A stretch of 64,000 bases of DNA, taken from NCBI GenBank assembly GCA_017480185.1, contig JAFVBC010000008.1, positions 1 to 64,000 of the forward strand, written 5' to 3'. This document shows, in pieces, positions 27,978 through 36,029 of this stretch. Source of the stretch: Bacteroidales bacterium. GTDB lineage: Bacteria > Bacteroidota > Bacteroidia > Bacteroidales > P3. Made by a program: the position numbers and the translations under genes. The notes beneath the pieces were generated by a model. It was not told where the DNA came from. It was given only the letters and a program-made list of their open reading frames with translations, and did no database searches. The first letter of the stretch is position 1, and every line of letters begins with the position of its first letter.

Positions 27978-29051
27978 ATGAAAAGAATAACTAAAATATT
28001 GACCTTGAGTGCTGCACTGCTTGTCGTATCGGCGCAGGTTTCCTATGCAGGAAACGACCAGCGTCGTGGAGCGGCAGGAGCTACGCAGTTATTGATAAAT
28101 CCTTGGGCAAAGAGTTCGGGCTGGGGAGGTGTCAATTTTGCGAATGTTCGTGGGTTAGATGCTATTTATTCAAATGTTGCAGGTTTGGCTTTCTCAAACA
28201 ACTTTGAGTTTGCCTACAGTGCCACGATGCTTTATGGTGGTCGCAGTGGTCTCATGGGTGCTGCTTCGGTAAACACCTTTGGTCTCAGTGTGCGCTTGTT
28301 CGAATCTGGAGTGTTGGGCGCGTATGTAATGTCGACAGGTTTTGGCGAAATTGATGTAACTACATACGACAGTCCCGAGGCTGGAACAAATGGCACATTT
28401 TCTCCGTCGTTCATGAATATCAATATCGCCTATGCTCATAGCTTTACGCGTAGTATTCACGGAGGTGTTGTCTTTAAGGTTGTATCGGAGTCAACCGACA
28501 ATGTATCTGCATCTGGACTTGCTATTGATGCAGGTATACAGTATGTAACAGGTGCCGAAGATGAACTCAAATTTGGTATCTCTCTTAAAAACTGGGGACC
28601 TTCTTTTGGATATGATGGTCCTGGTCATTCACTCACGATGGTGAACTATTCGGGTAATGACTTTACTGTTGAAACACGCTCTGCAGACATGGAGTTGCCC
28701 ACCTGCCTAAATATTGGTTTATCGTATGATTTCTTGTTGCCGTCTTGGGATCAGCGAATAACCATCGCAGGTAGTTTTACCTCGAATGCTTTCTTAAGAG
28801 ATATTTATACTTTGGGTGTGGAATATAGTCTACTCAATCTTGTCGAGCTCAGATGTGCATACAACATCCAGCCAGGCTTATGGAATAATGATGCTGCTAC
28901 GGCAAACAGCGGTTTCTGTGCTGGAGGCTCGGTCAATGTACCTTTGTCGAAGAAGGAAGGTAGCACCACTGGACTCTCAATAGACTACTCTTTCCGCACA
29001 TCGTACAACATGCGCGGAACCCATGCCTTTGGAGCAAGTTTCCATTTCTAA
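27978..29051 (+). CDS. PorV/PorQ-family outer-membrane barrel protein
   Basis: 357 residues with a signal peptide (ending near VSYAGN). The protein opens with AAGATQLLINPWAKSSGWGG and VRGLDAIYSNVAGLAF, the hallmark N-terminal hatch pattern of PorV/PorQ, which belong to the FadL-like barrels. The body is alternating beta strands ending in GTHAFGASFHF with a C-terminal Phe. PorV shuttles T9SS cargo from the translocon to the attachment complex. This paralogue next to a giant secreted protein suggests a dedicated carrier, which is inference. It is the last gene before a strong terminator. Confidence 0.9.
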   Translation: MKRITKILTLSAALLVVSAQVSYAGNDQRRGAAGATQLLINPWAKSSGWGGVNFANVRGLDAIYSNVAGLAFSNNFEFAYSATMLYGGRSGLMGAASVNTFGLSVRLFESGVLGAYVMSTGFGEIDVTTYDSPEAGTNGTFSPSFMNINIAYAHSFTRSIHGGVVFKVVSESTDNVSASGLAIDAGIQYVTGAEDELKFGISLKNWGPSFGYDGPGHSLTMVNYSGNDFTVETRSADMELPTCLNIGLSYDFLLPSWDQRITIAGSFTSNAFLRDIYTLGVEYSLLNLVELRCAYNIQPGLWNNDAATANSGFCAGGSVNVPLSKKEGSTTGLSIDYSFRTSYNMRGTHAFGASFHF

Positions 29052-29087
29052 TCGCAAGAGAACACTTTAGTTAGATTTATCGATTGT

Positions 29088-29123
29088 GTCAGGAGAGGCT
29101 TTTTTAAGCCTTTCCTGACTTTT
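29088..29123 (+). terminator. Rho-independent terminator after the PorV-like gene
   Basis: A 14-bp stem with one G-T mismatch, GTCAGGAGAGGCTT against AAGCCTTTCCTGAC, has a 4-nt T loop and is followed by a short T run. It closes the secretion locus and separates it from greA. Confidence 0.85.
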
Positions 29124-29143
29124 AGATACAAAACAAAAAACAC

Positions 29144-29617
29144 ATGTCGGAAATAAAATATTACAGTGAAGAGGGTCTTCAGAAACTCAAAGACGAGTTG
29201 AGGCATTTAATAGCCGTTGAACGCCCAGCAGCGTCGGCTGCCATTGCAGAGGCAAGAGATAAAGGCGACTTGTCGGAAAATGCGGAATATGATGCCGCAA
29301 AAGAGGCACAGGGACACCTGGAAGCCCGAATATCGAAACTGCAGGAGTTGGTGGCCAATGCACGATTACTTGACGAGTCGAAGATAGACACGTCAAAGGT
29401 GTTGCTGCTCTCCATAATCACTATCAAGAATACAAAGACCAATGCCGTTCAGAAGTACACGATTGTGCCAGAGAGTGAAGCCAACCTAAAGCAAGGAAAG
29501 ATTTCAATAACATCCCCCTTTGCATCGGCTTTCCTTGGCCACAAAGTTGGAGAGGTCGTGGAAGTTGTTGTACCAGCGGGTAAAATGACGTTTGAACTTG
29601 TTAAGATTGAAAGATAA
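29144..29617 (+). CDS. greA: Transcription elongation factor GreA
   Basis: 157 residues, the usual length. An N-terminal coiled-coil hairpin that reaches into the RNA polymerase channel carries the tip motif ARDKGDLSENAEYDAAKEAQ, with the conserved acidic residues DLSENAEYDAAKE. The C-terminal FKBP-like domain ends with SPFASAFLGHKVGEVVEV. GreA stimulates cleavage of backtracked transcripts. A HIT-family gene starts 6 bp later, so the two form a small operon. Confidence 0.97.
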   Translation: MSEIKYYSEEGLQKLKDELRHLIAVERPAASAAIAEARDKGDLSENAEYDAAKEAQGHLEARISKLQELVANARLLDESKIDTSKVLLLSIITIKNTKTNAVQKYTIVPESEANLKQGKISITSPFASAFLGHKVGEVVEVVVPAGKMTFELVKIER

Positions 29618-29623
29618 AAAAAC

Positions 29624-30016
29624 ATGGCCAGCATATTTAGTAAAATAGTAGCAGGTGAGATACCGTGCTATAAGGTTGCGGAATCCGAGCATTGCTTGGC
29701 ATTTCTTGATGTCAATCCTGTAGCGAAGGGACATGTGCTGTGCATCCCAAAGCAGGAAATAGATTATGTCTTTGATATAGACGATGAATTGTTCACGGAG
29801 TTGTTCCTGTTCAGTAAAAAGGTCGCAAAGGGCTTAAAGAAAGTATGTCCGTGTATTAAAGTTGGGCAGGCTGTGGTTGGAATAGATGTGCCTCATGCAC
29901 ATGTGCACCTGATTCCCATTAACCAACCGTCAGATCTCAACTTCAGCAAGCATATCAGCATGACTCCAGATGAAATGAAAAGTCTTGCTGAGCAAATTGC
30001 AGCTGCGATAGAGTAG
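29624..30016 (+). CDS. HIT-family nucleotide hydrolase (HinT-like)
   Basis: 130 residues. It starts IFSKIVAGEIPCYKV and carries the histidine triad H91-A-H93-V-H95 in VPHAHVHLIPIN. HinT-like enzymes hydrolyse purine nucleoside phosphoramidates and related adducts. The size and the N-terminal motif match bacterial HinT. It is 6 bp downstream of greA. A minus-strand DUF4159 gene converges on it 67 bp away. Confidence 0.94.
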   Translation: MASIFSKIVAGEIPCYKVAESEHCLAFLDVNPVAKGHVLCIPKQEIDYVFDIDDELFTELFLFSKKVAKGLKKVCPCIKVGQAVVGIDVPHAHVHLIPINQPSDLNFSKHISMTPDEMKSLAEQIAAAIE

Positions 30017-30083
30017 GGTAGAGGCGAAGTTTTTTAGATTTATAGCGATGTCAGAGTGAGCAACTGTGGCATCGCTTTTTTCT

Positions 30084-30743
30084 TTATTGTGTGAACACAA
30101 ATTGTAGGATGTTTCCACCCATACGGAGTGCTTTTTGATGGGTCTCAAAACTATCCCCGTGAACGTCTTGGTCTTCCCAGCCGTCGCCTAAATCGCATTC
30201 CCAACTAAACAAACACACCATTCTTCCTTCCCAAAACAGGGCAAAAGCCTTTGGCGGCTTATTGTCGTGTTCGTGTATTTTGGGTAACCCTTTATCGAAG
30301 TTGTATTTTTGGTGAAATATTGGGTGAGAAAAGGGTAGCTCAATAAAATCTAATTCGGGAAACACTTTCTTCATTTGGGGTACGACGAATTCACGTAGGC
30401 CATAGTTGTCGTCAATGTGAAGGAAACCACCACCGATTAGGTAGGTCCTCAGATTGTGAGCTTCGTGGTCGGAAAAAACAACGTTGCCGTGCCCAGTCAT
30501 GTGTATAAAAGGGTAGTTGAACAATTCTTCGCTACCAACGTCAACGGTTGCATAATCTTTTTTTAGACCCATGTGTTGATCCTGATTGCAGAAATCAATA
30601 AGGTTTGTCAACGATGTCGGGTTAGCATACCAGTCGCCCCCACCTCCATAGCGCAGTAGTGCAATCTGTGTTTGTGCCCATACGGCGGTTGGAAAGATGA
30701 CGGCTACAACGAGCAAAGTTCCAATTATGCAACGTTTCATCAT
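30084..30743 (-). CDS. Exported DUF4159 protein
   Basis: 219 residues with a signal peptide (IGTLLVVAVIFPTAVWAQ). Domain features include LRYGGGGDWYANPTSLTNL at the N-terminus, a YPFIHMTGHGNV segment and GGFLHIDDNYG, which resembles glutamine-amidotransferase/ThuA-like folds. DUF4159 is widespread but uncharacterised, and it often sits with MoxR/DUF58/VWA clusters; here it instead follows rsmE, with an ATGA overlap. The role is unknown; an extracytoplasmic location is supported by the signal peptide. Confidence 0.88.
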   Translation of the reverse strand: MMKRCIIGTLLVVAVIFPTAVWAQTQIALLRYGGGGDWYANPTSLTNLIDFCNQDQHMGLKKDYATVDVGSEELFNYPFIHMTGHGNVVFSDHEAHNLRTYLIGGGFLHIDDNYGLREFVVPQMKKVFPELDFIELPFSHPIFHQKYNFDKGLPKIHEHDNKPPKAFALFWEGRMVCLFSWECDLGDGWEDQDVHGDSFETHQKALRMGGNILQFVFTQ

Positions 30744-31459
30744 GCGTTTGGATTGGTGAAGAGGAACGCTGCGGCGGCAAATACAGCGGCTGTTTCTGTG
30801 CGTAGGCGTGAGTTGCCAAAACTCACAGGTGTGAACTTGTGGTCGATAGCGGCAGAAACCTCTGTGGGTGAAAAGTCGCCTTCAGGACCGATGAGCATTG
30901 TTACGTCGCAATTTGGTTTCAGTGCGTCGATCAGATTTGTGCGTGGTGAGTTTACATCGCAGTGTGCAATCAGATTTATCGTTGTAGGGGCGAACCCTTC
31001 ACCCTGTCGGAGCCAGTCGGTCATGTTCACAGGTCCAGTAATGGTTGGCAGCCAAGTGTGCAACGATTGTTTCATGGCACTTATGGCAATCTTCTCCAAT
31101 CTGGCTGCTTTTATAAACATGCGTTCCGAGTGCTCACAGTGCAACAGCGTTATGCTTGCAACCCCCAATTCTACAGCTTTCTCTACCAGCCACTCCGTTC
31201 GGGCTGGATTTTTTGTTGGAGCCACTGCCAAGTGCATTTTGGCGTGCTTTGACTTGTCGGCATCGGTGTGCTCAATCTGTGCTGTGCAGCCACGTTCGTC
31301 GGCAGTCAGCAGACGGCAATGGTGCAGGTTGCCCATCCCATCGGTTATGAATATCGGTTCGTTGGTGCGCAATCTCATCACTCTCACGGCGTGCTTACTC
31401 TCTTCGGCATCCAGATGGCATATCTGATTGTGTATGTTATTTGTATAGAATAGTTGCAT
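30740..31459 (-). CDS. rsmE: 16S rRNA (uracil-1498-N3)-methyltransferase RsmE
   Basis: 239 residues from ATG 31459 (MQLFYTNN), the usual RsmE beginning. An upstream in-frame start at 31489 would overlap mnmA and adds an atypical leader. The N-terminal PUA-like domain has HAVRVMRLRTNEPIF, and the SPOUT methyltransferase domain has PTKNPARTEWLVEKAVELG, LLHCEHSER and the knot motif IGPEGDFSPTEV. It methylates U1498 of 16S rRNA. It lies 22 bp after mnmA, on the minus strand. Confidence 0.95.
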   Translation of the reverse strand: MQLFYTNNIHNQICHLDAEESKHAVRVMRLRTNEPIFITDGMGNLHHCRLLTADERGCTAQIEHTDADKSKHAKMHLAVAPTKNPARTEWLVEKAVELGVASITLLHCEHSERMFIKAARLEKIAISAMKQSLHTWLPTITGPVNMTDWLRQGEGFAPTTINLIAHCDVNSPRTNLIDALKPNCDVTMLIGPEGDFSPTEVSAAIDHKFTPVSFGNSRLRTETAAVFAAAAFLFTNPNA

Positions 31460-31481
31460 TTGTTTTATGCAAGTTGTGTTG

Positions 31482-32546
31482 TCAGACAATCATTCCAGAT
31501 GCCACCATCAAGTGGGCGTCGTTGTCGTAAATGGTGGCATACTGCCCTGCAGCTATGCCTTGTATCGGATCGTCGCTGTCAATGGTGGCTGCATCACCTG
31601 GCAAAAGGTGCAGTTGCCCTTGGTGGAACTCTGGGGTGTGGCGTATCTTAAACTTTACGTCAATCATTCTATCGTCGCCCCAAATGTTGGTCGAAAGGTG
31701 TCTGAAACCGTTTATTTCTATGTGATTGCCATATTGTGCTGCCGTGTCGTAGCCGTGCGATACGTATATTACGTTCTCTTCAATGTCCTTTTTCACCACA
31801 AACCATGGCCCACCACCGAGGCATAACCCTTTGCGTTGCCCAATGGTGTGGAACCAGTAGCCCTTGTGTGTGCCTAATATCTTACCGGTTTCCTGCTCCA
31901 CAATCATCCCCTCACGTTCGCCCAGATAACGGCGCAAAAAGTCGTTATAGTTGACCTTGCCCAAAAAGCATATCCCTTGACTGTCTTTTCTTGTGGCTGA
32001 CGGGAGCGAGGCGGCGTTGGCAATGTCGCGCACTTGTTGCTTCATCAAGTTGCCTATGGGAAACATCAGTTGACGAATTTGAGAGTAGTCCAACTGCGAT
32101 AAAAAGTCGGTTTGGTCCTTCACCGGGTCTTTGGCGGTGGCAATAAAAACGTGGTCGGCGTAGGTATCGGTTGTGGCGTAATGGCCAGTGGCAATGCGGT
32201 CGTAGTTGCTCCCACAGCGGTCGACAAATGCACCGAACTTAATTGTGCGATTGCACATCACGTCGGGATTGGGTGTAAGCCCCCGTCGGGCGCTATCTAC
32301 GGTGTAACGTATCACGCTCTCTTCATACTCTTTGCTCAAGTCAATCTGCTCCATGTGGCATCCATATTTGTGTGCAAGCCACGTTACAATCTCCACATCT
32401 TCTTCGGCAGGGCAGCTGAAAAATCCGTCGTCGCTATCGGGTGCTATGTGAATATAGAATATGTCGGGTGTGAATCCCTGTTCTTTTAGAAGGTGAACCA
32501 CCACCGAGCTGTCTACTCCACCCGACACCAAAGCTGCAATTTTCAT
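31482..32546 (-). CDS. mnmA: tRNA-specific 2-thiouridylase MnmA
   Basis: 354 residues from ATG 32546, where the sequence begins MKIAALVSGGVDSS; a start 36 bp upstream only adds a non-conserved leader. The PP-loop SGGVDSS is at residues 8-14, with the two active cysteines C98 (VMCNRTIKFG) and C193 (SQGICFLG). The C-terminal beta-barrel follows. It puts sulfur on C2 of U34 in tRNAs for Lys, Glu and Gln. It probably heads the operon mnmA-rsmE-DUF4159. It is divergent from the C69 dipeptidase gene, with a repeat element in the gap. Confidence 0.95.
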   Translation of the reverse strand: MKIAALVSGGVDSSVVVHLLKEQGFTPDIFYIHIAPDSDDGFFSCPAEEDVEIVTWLAHKYGCHMEQIDLSKEYEESVIRYTVDSARRGLTPNPDVMCNRTIKFGAFVDRCGSNYDRIATGHYATTDTYADHVFIATAKDPVKDQTDFLSQLDYSQIRQLMFPIGNLMKQQVRDIANAASLPSATRKDSQGICFLGKVNYNDFLRRYLGEREGMIVEQETGKILGTHKGYWFHTIGQRKGLCLGGGPWFVVKKDIEENVIYVSHGYDTAAQYGNHIEINGFRHLSTNIWGDDRMIDVKFKIRHTPEFHQGQLHLLPGDAATIDSDDPIQGIAAGQYATIYDNDAHLMVASGMIV

Positions 32547-32695
32547 CACTTGTCCTTTAATTGGAATAGGTAAACGTAGCAATAAGACAGTTTATTATAT
32601 CAAAGCCCCTCCAAATTGTAATCAAGCACTGCCCCTATATCATCGGCACATTGGTCATAAATCAGCAAAACAACTTTGCATCAAGGGTGTGGTAT

Positions 32696-32802
32696 GTAGG
32701 TGTTAAGTAAGGCCGTTCTTCAGTCGTTCTTCAGTTGTTCTTCAGTCATGGACTTAAGAAAAACTGATGAACGACTGAAGAACGGCCTTACTTGCTACCT
32801 AT
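32696..32802. repeat. Mirrored 11-bp-unit element (copy A2)
   Basis: Left arm 32705-32735 and right arm 32763-32793 are 31 bp each and complementary at 30 positions. Each contains 11-bp units (GTTCTTCAGTC, GTTCTTCAGTT, and on the right GACTGAAGAAC) bounded by AAGTAAGGCC/GGCCTTACTT. The 27-bp spacer includes a third left-hand unit. It lies between divergent genes. Confidence 0.9.
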
Positions 32803-32932
32803 ATGTTGCCTCTATCATGCCCCTCACCAACAAAGTCTTCTGCTTTTTGCGCAATAGCGTTGCACTTGATGCCTGGGGTATACAACACCGTGACTTTTCT
32901 GTTGGTGAGGACTTTATTTATCGTAAAATGTG

Positions 32933-32940
32933 TATCTTTG
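32933..32940 (+). promoter_or_regulatory. -7 box of the C69 dipeptidase gene
   Basis: TATCTTTG is a perfect TAnnTTTG box. A clear TTTG element at the expected distance is not seen. The leader to ATG 32995 is about 50 nt. Confidence 0.6.
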
Positions 32941-32994
32941 CATGTCAAATAGTAAATGTCTGGTTAATATTAACGACAAACAACATACACCCTC

Positions 32995-34581
32995 ATGAGA
33001 AAAGTATTGCTACTTTTGGTCTTTGTCCTGCCTTTAATGGCTGGGGCACAGGTTAACACAAAAGAGTCGTGCACGTCAATTATGGTTGGTAAGCGTGCTT
33101 CTACCGACGGAAGTGTTATCACCTCGCACACGTGCGACGGACGCTATCGCACATGGATGTCGGTAGAGCCTGCCAGCGAGCATTCAACCGATGAGATGCA
33201 CCTTGTGCGCAAGGGCACAATGCACACAGCCTATCGCACCGACACCACTGGCGTTAAACTCAGTGGAGGTATACCACAAGTGGCGCACACCTATGCCTAC
33301 CTCAATACGGCCTATCCTTGCCTTAATGAACATCAACTTGCCATTGGCGAAACCACTTTCGGTGGTCCCGATACACTGGTCAACCGCAATGGCATGTTCA
33401 CCATCGAAGAGTTGGAGCGTGTGGCATTGATGCGTTGCACCACCGCCCGCGATGCCATTCGCTTGATCGGTAGCCTCGTGAAACAGTATGGATACGGTGA
33501 TGCTGGCGAGTGCATCACCATTGCCGATCGTAAAGAAGTGTGGCAAATGGAGATATTGGGAGAAGGTCGCAACGTTGTGGGCGGTATATGGGCTGCCCAG
33601 CGTGTTCCAGACGACCATGTTGCCGTCAGTGCCAACATACCCCGCATTGGCAAGTTGATGCGCAACGACCCCGATAACTTCATGTGCTCCGACAATATCG
33701 AAACTGTAGCAAAGAAATACAAATTGTGGAATGGAAAGGGCGATTTCGTTTTCTGGAAAGCCTTTACCCCCGCTTATGCCAACGGCAAGAATTTCCGTGA
33801 GCGCGAGTACTTCATTCTGAGCAGTCTTGCCCCCTCGCTCAACCTCTCGATGGATATGCCCGAACTGCCATTCTCGGTTAAACCCGATCGGGGCGTTAGT
33901 GTGGCCGATGTCATGGCTCTGCTGCGCTCTACCTATGAGGGCACCGAACTCGACATGTGTCGCAACGTTAAAAGCGTAGTAAACCGCAAGGACGCTCAAG
34001 GTCGAGCCTATGCCGACACTATAATAAGCCCCATTGCCAATCCTTGGATGACGGGCAACATGGTGAATACTCTCAACTTCATTGCTCCGCGTACTGTCGA
34101 ATTTCGCCGCACGGTGAGCGTGGCTTGGTGCTCGTATAGTTTTGTAGCCCAGTTGCGCGACTGGTTGCCCGATGAGGTGGGGGGCATTGCATGGGTTGCC
34201 CTTGACAATCCTGGCCAAAGTCCACGTGTGCCAATCTTCTGTGGCACCACGCGTCTACCTAAAGCCTATTCTCTATGCGGTCAGAAACGCTATGACGAGC
34301 GCACCGCCCTTTGGCAATACCGTAAAGCCAACAAGCTGGCAACGGTGGCTTGGCAACGCACCAAAAGAGGCATGATGAACGAGTTGGCAAAACTGGAAAA
34401 GGCTGATTTTGACGGCATGGACGCTCTCGAAAACGAGGTTAAGATACAGAAGAGTCATGGCAACACCGACCAAGTGAGCGAGTTGCTCAACGAGTACACA
34501 CGTCGTTCATTCGACAACAGCACACTTGTGTGGCGCAAATTGGAAGAACAATATTGGCACATGTTTGGTATGGGCTTCTAA
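32995..34581 (+). CDS. Secreted C69-family dipeptidase
   Basis: 528 residues with a signal peptide (VLLLLVFVLPLMAGAQ). The Ntn-hydrolase-type nucleophile is C26 in ESCTSIMVGKRASTDG. Further family features are SHTCDGRYRTW and AIGETTFGG. C69 dipeptidases, of the PepDA type, cleave a broad set of dipeptides; the signal peptide puts this one outside the cytoplasm, likely the periplasm. The ~530-residue length is normal. It is followed 23 bp later by the FMN-binding-domain gene. Confidence 0.93.
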   Translation: MRKVLLLLVFVLPLMAGAQVNTKESCTSIMVGKRASTDGSVITSHTCDGRYRTWMSVEPASEHSTDEMHLVRKGTMHTAYRTDTTGVKLSGGIPQVAHTYAYLNTAYPCLNEHQLAIGETTFGGPDTLVNRNGMFTIEELERVALMRCTTARDAIRLIGSLVKQYGYGDAGECITIADRKEVWQMEILGEGRNVVGGIWAAQRVPDDHVAVSANIPRIGKLMRNDPDNFMCSDNIETVAKKYKLWNGKGDFVFWKAFTPAYANGKNFREREYFILSSLAPSLNLSMDMPELPFSVKPDRGVSVADVMALLRSTYEGTELDMCRNVKSVVNRKDAQGRAYADTIISPIANPWMTGNMVNTLNFIAPRTVEFRRTVSVAWCSYSFVAQLRDWLPDEVGGIAWVALDNPGQSPRVPIFCGTTRLPKAYSLCGQKRYDERTALWQYRKANKLATVAWQRTKRGMMNELAKLEKADFDGMDALENEVKIQKSHGNTDQVSELLNEYTRRSFDNSTLVWRKLEEQYWHMFGMGF

Positions 34582-34604
34582 ACGGTTCTAAATAAAACAC
34601 TTCT

Positions 34605-35186
34605 ATGAAACAACTCATTGTAATTCTTCTGTGTGCTTTCTTGTCTGTAACAGGACTTTATGCACAAGAACCAGTAAAACAGGCCACGCCTCATCATCAC
34701 CACCATCATGGTAATGGCCATCCCCACCACCATGACGGTAATCATCAAGGGCCACATGGTCCTCGTACGCCAGCCGCCATACAATACAATGCCGACGGCA
34801 TACAAACCGATATAGTTGAGGCTTTTCCGACGGTGAAAAAGGTTGTGAAAAAAGGTGTGTGGAACGAGGTACTTGATGCAAAGGGTAAACGTTTGGGTTA
34901 CGTCGTATTCAGCAAGCCAGCCAGCGACGGCGTAAAGGGTTTTAATGGCGAAACCCCAGTGATGATTGCTTTTGATGCAAAGAAAGTAATCAAAGGTGTT
35001 TACCAGCTGCCTAATATAGAAGGTGGCCGCTTTTTGCAAAGTGTTAGCGATGCTGGATTATATAAGTCGTGGAATGGGCTGACTGTGAAGCAAGCTAAGA
35101 AAAAGACTGTAGAAACGGTTAGCGGAGCTACGTTCACGTCGCGAGCTGTGATACAATCAGTGCAAAAGGCATTGGAACAGTTGTAA
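34605..35186 (+). CDS. Secreted His-rich protein with FMN-binding domain
   Basis: 193 residues: a signal peptide (about residues 1-20, ending LYAQ), then a segment with 12 His within residues 30-51, six of them consecutive, and a C-terminal FMN-binding domain. The domain ends with the flavinylation motif SGATFTS at residues 173-179; in related domains the FMN is joined to the Thr of SGAT through a phosphoester by ApbE. The role is presumably extracytoplasmic electron transfer, with the His segment possibly binding Zn, Ni or Cu ions. No ApbE or redox partner is adjacent. It lies 23 bp after the dipeptidase gene and ends at a strong terminator. Confidence 0.85.
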   Translation: MKQLIVILLCAFLSVTGLYAQEPVKQATPHHHHHHGNGHPHHHDGNHQGPHGPRTPAAIQYNADGIQTDIVEAFPTVKKVVKKGVWNEVLDAKGKRLGYVVFSKPASDGVKGFNGETPVMIAFDAKKVIKGVYQLPNIEGGRFLQSVSDAGLYKSWNGLTVKQAKKKTVETVSGATFTSRAVIQSVQKALEQL

Positions 35187-35217
35187 GTTCCTACTCCGTT
35201 AATAGAATTAAGTGGTT

Positions 35218-35256
35218 CCGAGGGACAGCATCTTTAGATGCTGTCCCTCGGTTTCT
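35218..35256 (+). terminator. Rho-independent terminator after the FMN-binding gene
   Basis: A perfect 15-bp stem CCGAGGGACAGCATC/GATGCTGTCCCTCGG with a TTTA loop is followed by a T-rich stretch (TTTCTCTTTT). Confidence 0.95.
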
Positions 35257-35277
35257 CTTTTGCATAATATGTGCAAA

Positions 35278-35311
35278 AAAAGAGGTTTGTTGATATCAAC
35301 AAACCTCTTTT
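35278..35311 (-). terminator. Terminator downstream of tRNA-His
   Basis: A 34-bp perfect palindrome with arms AAAAGAGGTTTGTTGAT and ATCAACAAACCTCTTTT lies 3 bp past the tRNA-His 3' end. On the minus strand it ends in a T run. Its plus-strand side could also stop readthrough from the gene at 34605. Confidence 0.8.
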
Positions 35312-35314
35312 AGG

Positions 35315-35389
35315 GGTGGGAGGTGGGGCTCGAACCCACGACCTCCAGATCCACAATCTGGCGCTCTAACCAGCTGAACTACGCCCACC
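35315..35389 (-). tRNA. tRNA-His (anticodon GTG)
   Basis: The minus strand gives a full cloverleaf. The anticodon loop TTGTGGA sits between stems CCAGA and TCTGG, so the anticodon is GTG. The T arm is GTGGG TTCGAGC CCCAC, and the extra G at position -1, the His identity element, pairs with C73. CCA is not encoded. There is one oddity, a C6-U67 mismatch in the acceptor stem. Confidence 0.95.
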
Positions 35390-36029
35390 GTGCGTGATTT
35401 CGCTCTGCTGCGCTTGCCCTAAATGGGGCTTGCATACATCGTTTGAAATCGGGTGCAAAGTTACGAAACTGATATAAAATGACAAAAATATTTTTATTTT
35501 AGGATTGATAAATGATGCTAAATGCTGTTTATTAGTAGGTTAATGGTGGGTGCGGTTGGGTGGTGATGGGGTATTACCACCCGTTTGTAGTCTTGACAAC
35601 CTTGTGAATTTGTGGTGATTTGCATTGAGGTGAAGACTTGTCTCAGTTATTGTGCCAGAGGTATTAAGCACGGCTGTGTGGCGAGCTATTCATCGACTGG
35701 GCTCTTTAGGAATCATATAGCATGCACATTGTTGGCTTTGCCATTGCTTTGTAAACAGGCAGATGGCAGTGTCGGGAATGGTAAAGGCCTCGCAGAAGGA
35801 ATCGCGAGCATGGGCTCTATCGCGGTTGGGATAAGCAAACGCTATTGTGTCAATCTTTTCCCCGTCTTGCACACTCAGGTCGTTCATTAGCGGAACCGTA
35901 TTGTGCACAGTCTGAACAGAGTCAATAAGCGAGGAAGCAGCGAAAAAGAATAAAGAGCGCTTGTTTTATTGGATTTAGGCTTTTTGTATCTAACAAAGTT
36001 ATGCTTTTTATCCAATGAAGTATGTGTGT
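35390..36029. other. Gap between tRNA-His and the helicase gene
   Basis: This 640-bp stretch contains the tRNA-His promoter near 35460 and no convincing complete gene. On the minus strand an open frame lacking an ATG start (about 35690-35950) reads LIDSVQTVHNTVPLMNDL, then a segment with IDTIAFAYPNRDRAHARD. The composition is protein-like and may be a decayed gene fragment, but I recognise no family. The plus-strand frame over the same bases looks like its shadow. Confidence 0.4.
35456..35486 (-). promoter_or_regulatory. Promoter of tRNA-His
   Basis: On the minus strand TTTG (35483-35486) and the -7 box TAACTTTG (35456-35463) are 19 bp apart, a perfect match to the Bacteroidetes primary-sigma pattern. 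The tRNA 5' end lies about 65 nt downstream. Confidence 0.75.

Larger units (their letters stand above)
32547..32994. other. Divergent intergenic region between mnmA and the C69 dipeptidase gene
   Basis: This 448-bp gap has no credible gene. It holds the large mirrored repeat element at about 32696-32802 and a -7 box for the dipeptidase gene. I found no perfect TAnnTTTG box for mnmA on the minus strand. Confidence 0.6.

Noticed and set aside
34605..35186. Vector-derived His tag, because of six consecutive His
   Set aside because: The His run is part of a longer natural His/Gly/Asn/Pro segment with mixed codons inside an exported protein, not a terminal tag.
35612..35890. 92-codon plus-strand frame in the 35.4-36.0 kb gap
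   Set aside because: Low-quality composition; the opposite frame looks more protein-like, and neither has a start with a promoter.
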